DNA of 64,000 nt from Pseudomonas songnenensis (GTDB taxonomy: Bacteria; Pseudomonadota; Gammaproteobacteria; Pseudomonadales; Pseudomonadaceae), in NCBI RefSeq assembly GCF_003696315.1, contig NZ_RFFN01000002.1:149597-213596 (forward strand). Reading direction: 5' to 3'. Of the stretch, positions 1 to 7,281 are shown one piece after another. Numbering within the stretch: the stretch's first letter is position 1; every line of letters begins with the position of its first letter. The notes below the pieces were generated by a model. The model searched no databases. It saw only the letters and a list, made by a program, of their open reading frames with translations, and was not told where the DNA came from. Position numbers and translations under genes: made by a program.

Positions 1-469
1 CATGGGATACCACCCGGGTGCCAGGCTTGAGCGTATCGAGGATGACCGGGCGCAAGCGCATGTTGATCCGCGGCAGCAGATACATGGTCACTACGGTAGC
101 CTCGGCAATGTCCTTCTTGAACAGGTCGCCCTGCTCGAAGCTGACCTTGTCGGCAACCCCCGCCGCCTCGGCATTGGCCTTGGCCTCGCGGATGCGTTCC
201 GGGTCGAGGTCGATGCCCAGCGCCGAGTCGGCGCCGCGATCGCGGACCGCGGCGATGGCGATGCGGCCATCGCCGGAGCCGAGGTCGATGACGGTATCGC
301 CGGCCTTCACATCGGCCATCGCCAGCATCCGCGCCACAACGCGATCGGGCGTCGGCACGTAGGGAACGTCAAGCTCCGGCGTAATCTGCGCGTGAGCGGG
401 AAACAGTGCGGCCAGCAGCAAGGCCAGGACTGCAAGCGACGCCGGACGGCGGGCGATGGCGAGCGACAT
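1..469 (-). CDS. Exported class I SAM-dependent methyltransferase (3' truncated by window edge)
   Basis: The frame is open from an ATG at 469 to the window edge with no stop, giving about 156 residues of N-terminal part. The protein starts with a clear cleavable signal (hydrophobic LAVLALLLAALFP followed by AHA-Q). After it comes a seven-strand methyltransferase fold: motif I VIDLGSGDGRIAI around residues 60-72 binds the SAM methionine/adenosine, and an acidic LGIDLDPERI segment follows near residue 90. The SAM motif makes the fold safe, but the methyl acceptor cannot be read. A signal peptide on a SAM enzyme is unusual, since SAM is cytoplasmic; similar short 'exported' methyltransferases are annotated in many proteobacteria without known function. 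The C-terminal end and the downstream neighbour lie outside the window. Confidence 0.75.
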   Translation of the reverse strand, partial: MSLAIARRPASLAVLALLLAALFPAHAQITPELDVPYVPTPDRVVARMLAMADVKAGDTVIDLGSGDGRIAIAAVRDRGADSALGIDLDPERIREAKANAEAAGVADKVSFEQGDLFKKDIAEATVVTMYLLPRINMRLRPVILDTLKPGTRVVSH

Positions 470-680
470 GGGGGATCCCCTTGGTTCGGCCCGTTGGGCT
501 TGGGTGGACGTTAATGTCCGGACCCACGTCCGGTCGCAAGGTTCTCCTCGCTGGCTGATGGAATGCTCGGCGAGGCTCGCTCGCTGCCTCCCGGGCCGCG
601 TGGCACGGGCGTTACCCTCGAACCGCCGGCTTGTAACGCGATGTGAAGGATATGCCTGCCTGTTCCGGCTCCCGTCCGGG

Positions 681-1046
681 TCACCTGTGGCGTAGCCGCC
701 ACAGCAGCCAGCCATAGACCAGCAGATTGGTCAGCACCACTACGGCGGCCAGCACGTATTGCACCGGCGTACTAAGCCAGTCGGGGTAGATCAGCGGCAG
801 CAGGTAGTGCTCGATGAATCCCGCTTCGTAGCCTTCGTTGCCGGCCAGCCGCCGCAGCAGGTTTTCCCAATAGGTCAGCGGGCAGGCGCCGCCGCTCAGT
901 TCGATGTAGATGCCCCAGGCTACGGCCGGAAGGTGCAGCAGCAAAAAGCCGCGTCTCCAGGCCACCAGCAGACCGCCGAACAGCACGAAAAGGATGAAGC
1001 TCAGGTGCAACAGCAGTACGGCGTCGGCACCGATCCGATAGAGCAT
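681..1046 (-). CDS. DUF2784 family small membrane protein
   Basis: A 121-residue protein starting MLYRIGAD. It has about three to four hydrophobic segments (residues roughly 8-27, 32-50 and 90-115) and the family's characteristic loop with CPLTYWEN near residue 55. DUF2784 proteins are small inner-membrane proteins of unknown function. The gene begins 4 bases after the stop of the upstream DUF2238 gene, so the two are probably co-transcribed. A longer reading frame extends upstream but would run into the neighbour; the ATG at 1046 fits the family start. No function is proposed. Confidence 0.8.
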   Translation of the reverse strand: MLYRIGADAVLLLHLSFILFVLFGGLLVAWRRGFLLLHLPAVAWGIYIELSGGACPLTYWENLLRRLAGNEGYEAGFIEHYLLPLIYPDWLSTPVQYVLAAVVVLTNLLVYGWLLWRLRHR

Positions 1047-1050
1047 GGCG

Positions 1051-1677
1051 TCAGCCCGCCGCGCCGGCACGCTGCAGATGCTCGATCTGCCGGTCCTGCA
1101 TGCCCGCCAGCAGGCTGACCGACAGTAACGCACCGAGCAGCGCCATGAGCATGTCGGACTGGGTATCCCAGGGGTCGCCCTGGGTGCCGAGGAAGTCCAC
1201 GGCGCCCTGTCCCGCCAGCAGCGCCACCCACCACTCGATCAGTTCATAGAAGGCGCTGAATGCCAGCGCGACGCAGACCGCGAGAAAGCCGAGCATCTTC
1301 CCCGGCACGACGAAGCGCCGGCGCAACAGGATTTCCCGGGCGAGCAGGGCTGGCGTCACGCCCTGGATAAAATGCCCGAGCTTGTCGTAGGGGTTGCGGC
1401 TGAGGTCGAACCATTCCTGCACCCAGAACCCCGGCGGTACCCTGGCATAGGTATAGGTGCCGCCGAGAATCAGGATCAGTGCGTGAATGGCGATCACCAC
1501 ATAGAGCAGGCGGGTCAGCGGAAACGACCGATGACTGAGCAGCAGCACCGGTGCGGCGATCAGCACCGGTGCGACCTCCAGCAGCCAGGTGGCGCGGTCG
1601 TATGGCGCGATGGCCGAGGCGATCAGCGCCAGCAGCACGAGAGTGCCGAGCGTCAGGTGAAGCGTTCTGTCCTGCAT
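1051..1677 (-). CDS. DUF2238 (YjdF-type) integral membrane protein
   Basis: A 208-residue polytopic membrane protein with about six transmembrane segments. Recognisable family features are the RNPYDKLGHFIQG loop, the AFYELIEWW segment and the FLGTQGDPWDTQSDM loop, which match DUF2238/YjdF; the last resembles the conserved acidic residues of that family. Function is unknown. The start was set at ATG 1677 (MQDRTL); ATG 1692 (MLATSM) is also possible and neither has a strong ribosome site. It lies 70 bases downstream of endA and only 4 bases upstream of the DUF2784 gene on the same strand, suggesting one transcript. Confidence 0.8.
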   Translation of the reverse strand: MQDRTLHLTLGTLVLLALIASAIAPYDRATWLLEVAPVLIAAPVLLLSHRSFPLTRLLYVVIAIHALILILGGTYTYARVPPGFWVQEWFDLSRNPYDKLGHFIQGVTPALLAREILLRRRFVVPGKMLGFLAVCVALAFSAFYELIEWWVALLAGQGAVDFLGTQGDPWDTQSDMLMALLGALLSVSLLAGMQDRQIEHLQRAGAAG

Positions 1678-1747
1678 CGAAGTTGCCAGCATGGCCCAAC
1701 CAGCCGGCAGCATGCAGCGGCGCCGGGCGGCGTGCAACCGACGCCGG

Positions 1748-2479
1748 TTAACCCTGGCCGTCGGTGCGTTTCGCTGAATGGGACAGCGCACGGTTGCAGC
1801 GCTGCAGATCGACTGCGCCGACGAAGTCGTTGGCGTTGCCCTGTACGCAGGCGATGCGCTGATTGCGCCAGCGCTCCCACTCGCTGACCGGGTACTGACG
1901 GTTCCAGATGTCGTACAGGCGCTGGTCCTGCTTCGACAGGCGCAACTTGTAGCGCTCGCTCATGTACAGATAGGTACGGGCAATGGCGCCGCGGCTGTAT
2001 TCGGGCGGCATCGCCGTGCGCTGCTTGAAGTTGACCACGAAGGGGCAGGCGCCGTACTGGCTGGGCTTTTCGCTGAGCATGCCGAAGCCGAAGTTGCTGC
2101 GGTCGCCGTTCACCTCGCCGACCACCGGGACCAGGTTGTGCAGGTCGGCCTCCGCCCGGCTGAACACCGGATCGTTGGCCGTGCAGTGCTTGCGTCCGCC
2201 CTGTTGCCAGCATTGCCGCTGATGGCCGATCACCCAGGCCGGCACGATGTGCTCCCATTCGACCCGCTCGGCCCGTTTGGGCTGTTTGCGGGGAATGTAG
2301 CCGCAGCTGGCGAGATCGATGCGGTTGCCCTTGAACTGGCAGCCGCAATAGAAATCCACCGGGCGGTCGGCATAGATGGCCCAGGCCACCTTCTTGGCCT
2401 CGCGGAAGGTGCGAGGCGCGTCGGCGCAGGCGCTGGAGGAAAACAGCAGGACAAGCAGGAAAAAGCTGAAGCGGCGCAT
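1748..2479 (-). CDS. endA: Endonuclease I (EndA/NucM family), periplasmic or secreted
   Basis: A 243-residue protein with a cleavable signal peptide ([19 protein letters not shown]). The endonuclease I core follows: [13 protein letters not shown] with the putative catalytic His at residue 77, and [19 protein letters not shown] with the Asn and surrounding residues of the beta-beta-alpha metal (Mg/Ca) site. Several cysteine pairs suit a disulfide-bonded exported protein. Members cleave double-stranded DNA non-specifically in the periplasm or medium, for nutrient scavenging or to limit incoming DNA; in a naturally transformable group such as P. stutzeri this could affect DNA uptake, but that is inference. 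Length is typical. Confidence 0.9.
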   Translation of the reverse strand: MRRFSFFLLVLLFSSSACADAPRTFREAKKVAWAIYADRPVDFYCGCQFKGNRIDLASCGYIPRKQPKRAERVEWEHIVPAWVIGHQRQCWQQGGRKHCTANDPVFSRAEADLHNLVPVVGEVNGDRSNFGFGMLSEKPSQYGACPFVVNFKQRTAMPPEYSRGAIARTYLYMSERYKLRLSKQDQRLYDIWNRQYPVSEWERWRNQRIACVQGNANDFVGAVDLQRCNRALSHSAKRTDGQG

Positions 2480-2579
2480 GGAAGTCTCGACGACTGAACG
2501 AGTTCCGCATCCATGCGAAGGGCCGGCATTCTACCGCTGCGGCTATGAAAAACCGTATAAAACAATAACTTGCGTGATG

Positions 2580-3437
2580 TCACCGGGCCTTCATCTGGCC
2601 CAGGCGATTGATCCGCAGCGAGGCGAGGATGATCGTCCCGCCCACCGCGAGCAGCACGAGGTTGGTGCTGGTGCCCCAGATCAACAGATTGAGCAGCAGG
2701 CCTACCGGCACCGACATGTTGTTCATCACCGCCAGCGTGCCGGCATCCACCAGCGTGGCGCCCTTGTTCCAGCAGAACTGGCCCAGGGCGGTGGCCAGCA
2801 CACCCATCCAGATCAGCACCGACCATTGCATCGTCGTGGTCGGCAGCTTCTGCGCATCGCCGAACAGCAGCCACGCGGGCAGCACGATCACCAGCGCGCC
2901 AAGAAAGAAGTAGCCGAAGCGACGGTGCAGCGGCACGTCGGAGGGATAACGCTGCGCCAGATGCTTGTAGGCCACCTGACCGGCGGCGAAGGTGAAGTTG
3001 GCCAGCTGCATGAGCAGGAAGCCGCCAAGGAAGTCGCTGGAAACCCCGTCGTAACGGATAAGTCCGGCGCCGAACACCGCGACGGCTGCGGCGACCAGTG
3101 CCCAGGGGTTGAAGCGGCGGTTGAGCGCGTCGTCGATCAGCGTCACGTGCAGCGGCGTGAGCACGGTGAACAGCAGCACCTCGGCCACCGTGAGCACGTT
3201 GAAGCTCAGGTACAGGCACAGGTAGGTGACGCCGAACTGCAGCGCACCGACCAGGGTCACGCCGACGATGAAGCCGGGGGCGACACCGCGCCAGCGGGTA
3301 AATGGCAGGAACACCAGGCCGGCGAGGATTACTCGGGTCAGCACGGCGAAATAGCTGTCCACCTGGCCGGCCAGGTAGACGCCGATCAGGTTGAAGGAAA
3401 AGGCCCAGAGCAGGGTGACGAAGATCAGATAGCGCAT
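2580..3437 (-). CDS. EamA/DMT superfamily permease
   Basis: A 285-residue protein with ten predicted hydrophobic segments arranged as two EamA repeats, the usual build of drug/metabolite transporters. The segment FTVLTPLHVTLIDD closes the first half. The ATG at 3437 is preceded by GGAGG seven bases upstream, which fixes the start. The substrate cannot be predicted; members export amino acids, sugars or metabolites. It stands as an independent unit between endA, which starts about 100 bases further on in the direction of transcription, and the alcohol dehydrogenase gene. Confidence 0.85.
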   Translation of the reverse strand: MRYLIFVTLLWAFSFNLIGVYLAGQVDSYFAVLTRVILAGLVFLPFTRWRGVAPGFIVGVTLVGALQFGVTYLCLYLSFNVLTVAEVLLFTVLTPLHVTLIDDALNRRFNPWALVAAAVAVFGAGLIRYDGVSSDFLGGFLLMQLANFTFAAGQVAYKHLAQRYPSDVPLHRRFGYFFLGALVIVLPAWLLFGDAQKLPTTTMQWSVLIWMGVLATALGQFCWNKGATLVDAGTLAVMNNMSVPVGLLLNLLIWGTSTNLVLLAVGGTIILASLRINRLGQMKAR

Positions 3438-3492
3438 GCCGCCTCCACGACGAAGGCGGGCGACCTTAGCGGCTGCGCATGAAAGAGGGAAG

Positions 3493-3520
3493 GGCTGGCG
3501 CGCCTGCGGGCTCGCCAGCC
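3493..3520 (-). terminator. Hairpin terminator downstream of the alcohol dehydrogenase gene
   Basis: GGCTGGCG (3493-3500) pairs with CGCCAGCC (3513-3520). Reading on the minus strand the stem is followed by a pyrimidine-rich cttccctcttt stretch. It sits just after the stop at 3527. Confidence 0.55.
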
Positions 3521-3526
3521 GAACGA

Positions 3527-4582
3527 TCAGGCCGCCTTCAGGGTGGCCATGTCGATGACGAAGCGGTACTTCACGTCGCTCTTGAGCATGCGCTCGTAGG
3601 CTTCGTTGATGTCCTGCATGCGGATCATCTCGATGTCCGAGACGATGCCGTGCTCGGCGCAGAAGTCGAGCATCTCCTGGGTTTCGGCGATGCCGCCGAT
3701 CAGCGAGCCGGCGATGCGGCGGCGCTTGAAGATCAGGCCGAACACGCTGGGCGAGGGATGCGGCGAAGCCGGTGCGCCGACCAGCGTCATGGTGGCGTCG
3801 CGCTTGAGCAGATTCACGAACGCATCGAGGTTGTGCGGCGCGGCAACGGTGTTGAGGATGAAGTCGAAACTGTTGGCGTGAGCCGCCATCTCGTCCTTGT
3901 TCTTCGACACCACCACTTCGGACGCGCCAAGACGCAGGGCATCTTCCCGCTTGTCCGGCGAGGTGGTGAACAGCACGACCTTCGCCCCCATGGCGTTGGC
4001 GATCTTCACCGCCATGTGGCCGAGACCGCCGAGGCCGACCACACCGACCTTCTGCCCCGGGCCGACCTTCCACTGGCGCAGCGGCGAGTAGGTGGTGATG
4101 CCCGCGCAAAGCAGCGGCGCGACGGCGGCGAGGTTGTCGGTATGGTTGATGCGCAGCACGTACTTTTCATCCACCACGATATTGTCCGAATAGCCGCCGA
4201 GGGTGTTCTCGCCACCGCCGAAGGCCGGACCGTTGTAGGTGCCGACGAAACCGCTCTCGCAATACTGCTCCAGCCCTTCGCCACAGGACGAGCACGTGCG
4301 GCAGCTGTCGACCAGGCAGCCGACGCCGGCGATATCGCCCGCCTTGAACTTGCTGACGTTCGCGCCGACCGCGCTTACGCGGCCAACGATCTCGTGGCCG
4401 GGCACCGAGGGATACAGGGTGTTGTTCCACTCGTTGCGTGCGGTATGCAGGTCCGAATGGCAGACGCCGCAGAAGAGAATCTCGATCCGTACATCGTTCG
4501 GTCCTACTTCGCGGCGCGAGAAGGAGTAGGGGGCGAGCGGGGCGCTCGGGTCGAGGGCGGCGTAACCGATGCTGTTGCTCAT
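3527..4582 (-). CDS. Zinc-dependent NAD(P) alcohol dehydrogenase (cinnamyl-alcohol/YahK type)
   Basis: A 351-residue medium-chain dehydrogenase. Catalytic zinc ligands are visible as Cys41 (CGVCHSD), His63-Glu64 (PGHEIVGRV) and Cys159; the structural zinc lobe is Cys94, Cys97, Cys100 and Cys108. The Rossmann motif GLGGLGHMAVKIANAMG lies at 183-200. This combination is that of NADP-preferring aldehyde reductases such as E. coli YahK/Ahr, which reduce broad-range aldehydes to alcohols. The ATG at 4582 has AAGGAG upstream; a longer frame to 4687 lacks this. It seems monocistronic. Its 5' side carries the odd G-tract region described separately. Confidence 0.88.
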   Translation of the reverse strand: MSNSIGYAALDPSAPLAPYSFSRREVGPNDVRIEILFCGVCHSDLHTARNEWNNTLYPSVPGHEIVGRVSAVGANVSKFKAGDIAGVGCLVDSCRTCSSCGEGLEQYCESGFVGTYNGPAFGGGENTLGGYSDNIVVDEKYVLRINHTDNLAAVAPLLCAGITTYSPLRQWKVGPGQKVGVVGLGGLGHMAVKIANAMGAKVVLFTTSPDKREDALRLGASEVVVSKNKDEMAAHANSFDFILNTVAAPHNLDAFVNLLKRDATMTLVGAPASPHPSPSVFGLIFKRRRIAGSLIGGIAETQEMLDFCAEHGIVSDIEMIRMQDINEAYERMLKSDVKYRFVIDMATLKAA

Positions 4583-4777
4583 GACGGCTCCTTGGTGTGT
4601 TCGGAAATTGCAGAGGCCAAGCCTAATGGCGGCGAAGTCGGCTGCGTTTGCACAATCCTGCCGAAGGCTGGTGCGTTTCTGCCGCAATGGTCGCCAGGGC
4701 TTATAACGCAGACTGAGTTGGGAGGCGTTCAGTGACGAACAGTTCAGTCGCCCATCGCTGTTTGGCGGTTTGCCGTC

Positions 4778-4817
4778 GCGGATAGCGGATAGCGGATAGC
4801 GGGGGGGGGGGCGGGGG
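4778..4817. repeat. Triplicated GCGGATA heptamer followed by an 11-G homopolymer
   Basis: Three copies of GCGGATA occupy 4778-4798, then GC, then eleven consecutive G at 4801-4811, a C, and six further G. It is a slippage-prone simple-sequence tract located about 200 bases upstream of the alcohol dehydrogenase start. Homopolymer length may also be a sequencing artefact. Confidence 0.85.
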
Positions 4818-4850
4818 GCCGGCCGTGCGGTATATCGCAGGCGAAACGAA

Positions 4851-4874
4851 GGCGGGCCCGGATGTGGGCCCGCC
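4851..4874 (-). terminator. Terminator-like hairpin after leuA
   Basis: GGCGGGCCC (4851-4859) pairs with GGGCCCGCC (4866-4874), a perfect 9-bp GC stem with a 6-base loop, starting 9 bases past the leuA stop. The following minus-strand sequence is only moderately T-rich. Confidence 0.55.
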
Positions 4875-4882
4875 GTTCAGGC

Positions 4883-6553
4883 TCAGGCTGCCTTGTCCTG
4901 CGCCTCGCGCAGGGCGCGGTTCATGGCGCTGAACAACGCGCGAATGCTGGCGGTGGTGATGTTCTCGTCGATGCCGATACCGTGCAATGGCCGCTCACCG
5001 TCCAGACGCACCTCGATATAGGCTGCGGCCTTGGCATTGCTGCCGGCGCCGATGGAATGCTCGTGGTAGTCCATGATCTCCAGCTTGACCGGCAACGCGG
5101 CGACCAGCGCTTCCAGCGGTCCCTTGCCGATGCCGCGCCAGTGGACGACTTCGCCATCAGCCGCCACTTCCACGTCCACCGCGCTGGTGCCGTTCTCTTC
5201 CTGCAGGCGATGACCCTTGAGCGTATAGGGCGCGGTGGCCTGCAGGTACTCCGCTTCCAGCAGGGCGTAGATCTGCTTGGCGCTCATCTCCAGGCCGAGG
5301 CGATCGGTTTCCTTCTGCACCACCTGACTGAACTCGATCTGCATGCGGCGCGGCAGGCTGATGCCGTACTCCTGCTCGAGCAGGAAGGTGATGCCGCCCT
5401 TGCCGGACTGGCTGTTCACGCGAATCACCGCCTCGTAGCTGCGGCCGATGTCGGCCGGGTCGATCGGCAGATAGGGCACTTCCCAGATGCCGTTCGGGTC
5501 CTGCTGGCTGAAGCCCTTGCGGATCGCATCCTGGTGCGAGCCGGAGAACGCGGTATGCACCAGATCGCCGACATAGGGATGGCGCGGATGCACCGGCAGC
5601 TGATTGCATTCCTCGACCACTTTGCGCACGGCATCGATGTCGGAGAAATCCAGTTGCGGGTCGATGCCCTGGGTGTACATGTTCAGTGCCACGGTCACCA
5701 GGTCGACGTTGCCGGTGCGCTCGCCGTTGCCGAACAGGCAGCCTTCGACGCGATCGGCGCCGGCCATCAGGCCCAGTTCGGTGGCGGCCACGCCGGTGCC
5801 GCGGTCGTTGTGGGTGTGCAGGCTGACCAGCACGCTGTCGCGGCGGTCGACATGACGGCAGAACCACTCGATCTGGTCGGCGTAGATATTGGGTGTGGCG
5901 GCTTCCACCGTGGCTGGCAGGTTGAGGATCAGCTTCTGTTCCGGCGTCGGCTGGAACACCTCGATTACGGCATTGCACACCTCGACAGCGAATTCCGGCT
6001 CGGTGGAGCTGAAGATCTCCGGCGAATACTCGAAACGCCAGGCGGTTTCCGGGTTCTGTGCAGCCAGGCGCTTGATGATCTGTGCTGCATTGACCGCGAT
6101 GTTCACCACGCCGGCCTTGTCCTGATTGAAGACGATGCGGCGGAAGCTCGGGGCGGTGGCGTTGTAGTAATGAACGATGGCCTGCCTGGCACCTTTCAGC
6201 GACTCGAAGGTGCGGGTGATCAGATCCTCGCGCGCCTGGGTCAGCACCTGGATGGTGACGTCGTCGGGGATGTGGCCGCCTTCGATCAGCTCGCGGACGA
6301 AGTCGAAATCGGTCTGCGAAGCAGAGGGGAAGCCAACCTCGATTTCCTTGATGCCGACCTGCACCAGCGTCTTGAAGAAACGCATCTTCTTCGCTGCATC
6401 CATCGGCTCGATCAGCGACTGGTTGCCATCGCGCAGATCCGAGCTCAGCCAGATCGGTGCCTGGGTGATCGTCTTCGACGGCCAGGTGCGATCCGGAATG
6501 TCGATGGCCGGGAAGGCGCGATATTTTTTCGACGGGTTCTTGAGCATGGTCAT
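4883..6553 (-). CDS. leuA: 2-isopropylmalate synthase
   Basis: A 556-residue enzyme catalysing the first committed step of leucine synthesis: acetyl-CoA plus 2-oxoisovalerate gives 2-isopropylmalate. It belongs to the longer pseudomonad/actinobacterial LeuA type. The TIM-barrel has [12 protein letters not shown] at residues 37-47 (metal and substrate site) and the HTHNDRG motif with metal-binding His246 and His248; the allosteric leucine-binding domain takes the last 120 or so residues. The start MTMLKNP at 6553 is the family start and has GGGGA upstream; a longer frame exists but looks untranslated. The gene stands alone, away from leuCDB, as is common in Pseudomonas. Confidence 0.95.
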   Translation of the reverse strand: MTMLKNPSKKYRAFPAIDIPDRTWPSKTITQAPIWLSSDLRDGNQSLIEPMDAAKKMRFFKTLVQVGIKEIEVGFPSASQTDFDFVRELIEGGHIPDDVTIQVLTQAREDLITRTFESLKGARQAIVHYYNATAPSFRRIVFNQDKAGVVNIAVNAAQIIKRLAAQNPETAWRFEYSPEIFSSTEPEFAVEVCNAVIEVFQPTPEQKLILNLPATVEAATPNIYADQIEWFCRHVDRRDSVLVSLHTHNDRGTGVAATELGLMAGADRVEGCLFGNGERTGNVDLVTVALNMYTQGIDPQLDFSDIDAVRKVVEECNQLPVHPRHPYVGDLVHTAFSGSHQDAIRKGFSQQDPNGIWEVPYLPIDPADIGRSYEAVIRVNSQSGKGGITFLLEQEYGISLPRRMQIEFSQVVQKETDRLGLEMSAKQIYALLEAEYLQATAPYTLKGHRLQEENGTSAVDVEVAADGEVVHWRGIGKGPLEALVAALPVKLEIMDYHEHSIGAGSNAKAAAYIEVRLDGERPLHGIGIDENITTASIRALFSAMNRALREAQDKAA

Positions 6554-6840
6554 GGCGTTTCCCCAGGTGAAGCTTGAGCAAGCAACTTGTTTGCCTGTTA
6601 CAGGCGGTGGTTTATGGTGCAAAGCTATTGCTTGATGGTCGGCCCGTGCAAGCTTCTGGCGAAAATTGATGTTTTGTTCCAATAAATGGCTAGTTATGGA
6701 TTTTTCTGCTGAATCCTTAAGAAAAGCTCAAGCTTGATTGCTGCCGCATCTTGCGGCCTCATGTCGCAGCAGCATCCATGCGGGGTGCGTGCGATCATCG
6801 GCCACCTCCCACGGGGTTACGTCACGGTCAACTGAAGGAC
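6554..6840. promoter_or_regulatory. Divergent promoter region between leuA and the DUF2946/copper receptor genes
   Basis: About 290 bases without a gene. An AT-rich block at 6660-6740 is the likely location of the leuA promoter (minus strand). A perfect hairpin, GCCGCA-tct-TGCGGC, lies at 6743-6757. I could not assign individual promoter boxes or a leucine leader peptide. Confidence 0.4.
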
Positions 6841-7230
6841 ATGCCGGTGACACGCAAACGGCTTTCGACAATGAGTATCTGGCTTGGCCTGTTCGCCATG
6901 CTGATGATTCATGTCGGCCCGTTGTACTCCGCGGTTCAAGCCGCTCAGGCCGCCCAGCTCAGCGAGCACCATCACCATACCGAGCATGAGCCTTCCGCTC
7001 ACGGCCATCATGGCCAGGCACGCGCGGGGGAGCCGGCATGGCTCGCAGCGCTGGACCTCTGCGGCTACTGCGAGCTGCTGACGGTCAATCCACCGCTCAG
7101 TCTTTCCGTCCAGCTGGTTCTGCCACACCACGAACCGGGTTATTTCCAGCCCCTTCCCGAACAGCCCCTGCCGCCTGCGCTGCGCCGCAGCAGCGGCCAT
7201 CCCCGTGCGCCCCCGCTTCTGTCCTGCTGA
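6841..7230 (+). CDS. DUF2946 family exported protein, histidine-rich, copper-associated
   Basis: A 129-residue protein starting ATG 6841 with GAAGGA just upstream. An N-terminal hydrophobic helix (residues about 10-32) is followed by a His-rich stretch EHHHHTEHEP...HGHHG and then the family hallmark CGYCELL near residue 80. DUF2946 proteins are small membrane-anchored proteins found next to TonB-dependent copper receptors in pseudomonads. The His cluster and the CxxC pair suggest metal contact, probably copper, but no member has a proven role known to me. It lies 51 bases upstream of the copper receptor gene and is probably in one operon with it. Confidence 0.82.
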   Translation: MPVTRKRLSTMSIWLGLFAMLMIHVGPLYSAVQAAQAAQLSEHHHHTEHEPSAHGHHGQARAGEPAWLAALDLCGYCELLTVNPPLSLSVQLVLPHHEPGYFQPLPEQPLPPALRRSSGHPRAPPLLSC

Positions 7231-7281
7231 CGTTCATCGACCGCGTATGGCGGTTCAATCACATGCAGAAGTGGAAATTCT

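Larger units (their letters stand above)
4583..4882. other. 300-bp intergenic region between leuA and the alcohol dehydrogenase gene
   Basis: No gene is seen. It holds the putative promoter of the dehydrogenase gene near 4600-4700, three perfect GCGGATA heptamers (4778-4798), an 11-base G run (4801-4811) followed by C and six more G, and the terminator-like hairpin of leuA at 4851-4874. Confidence 0.7.
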
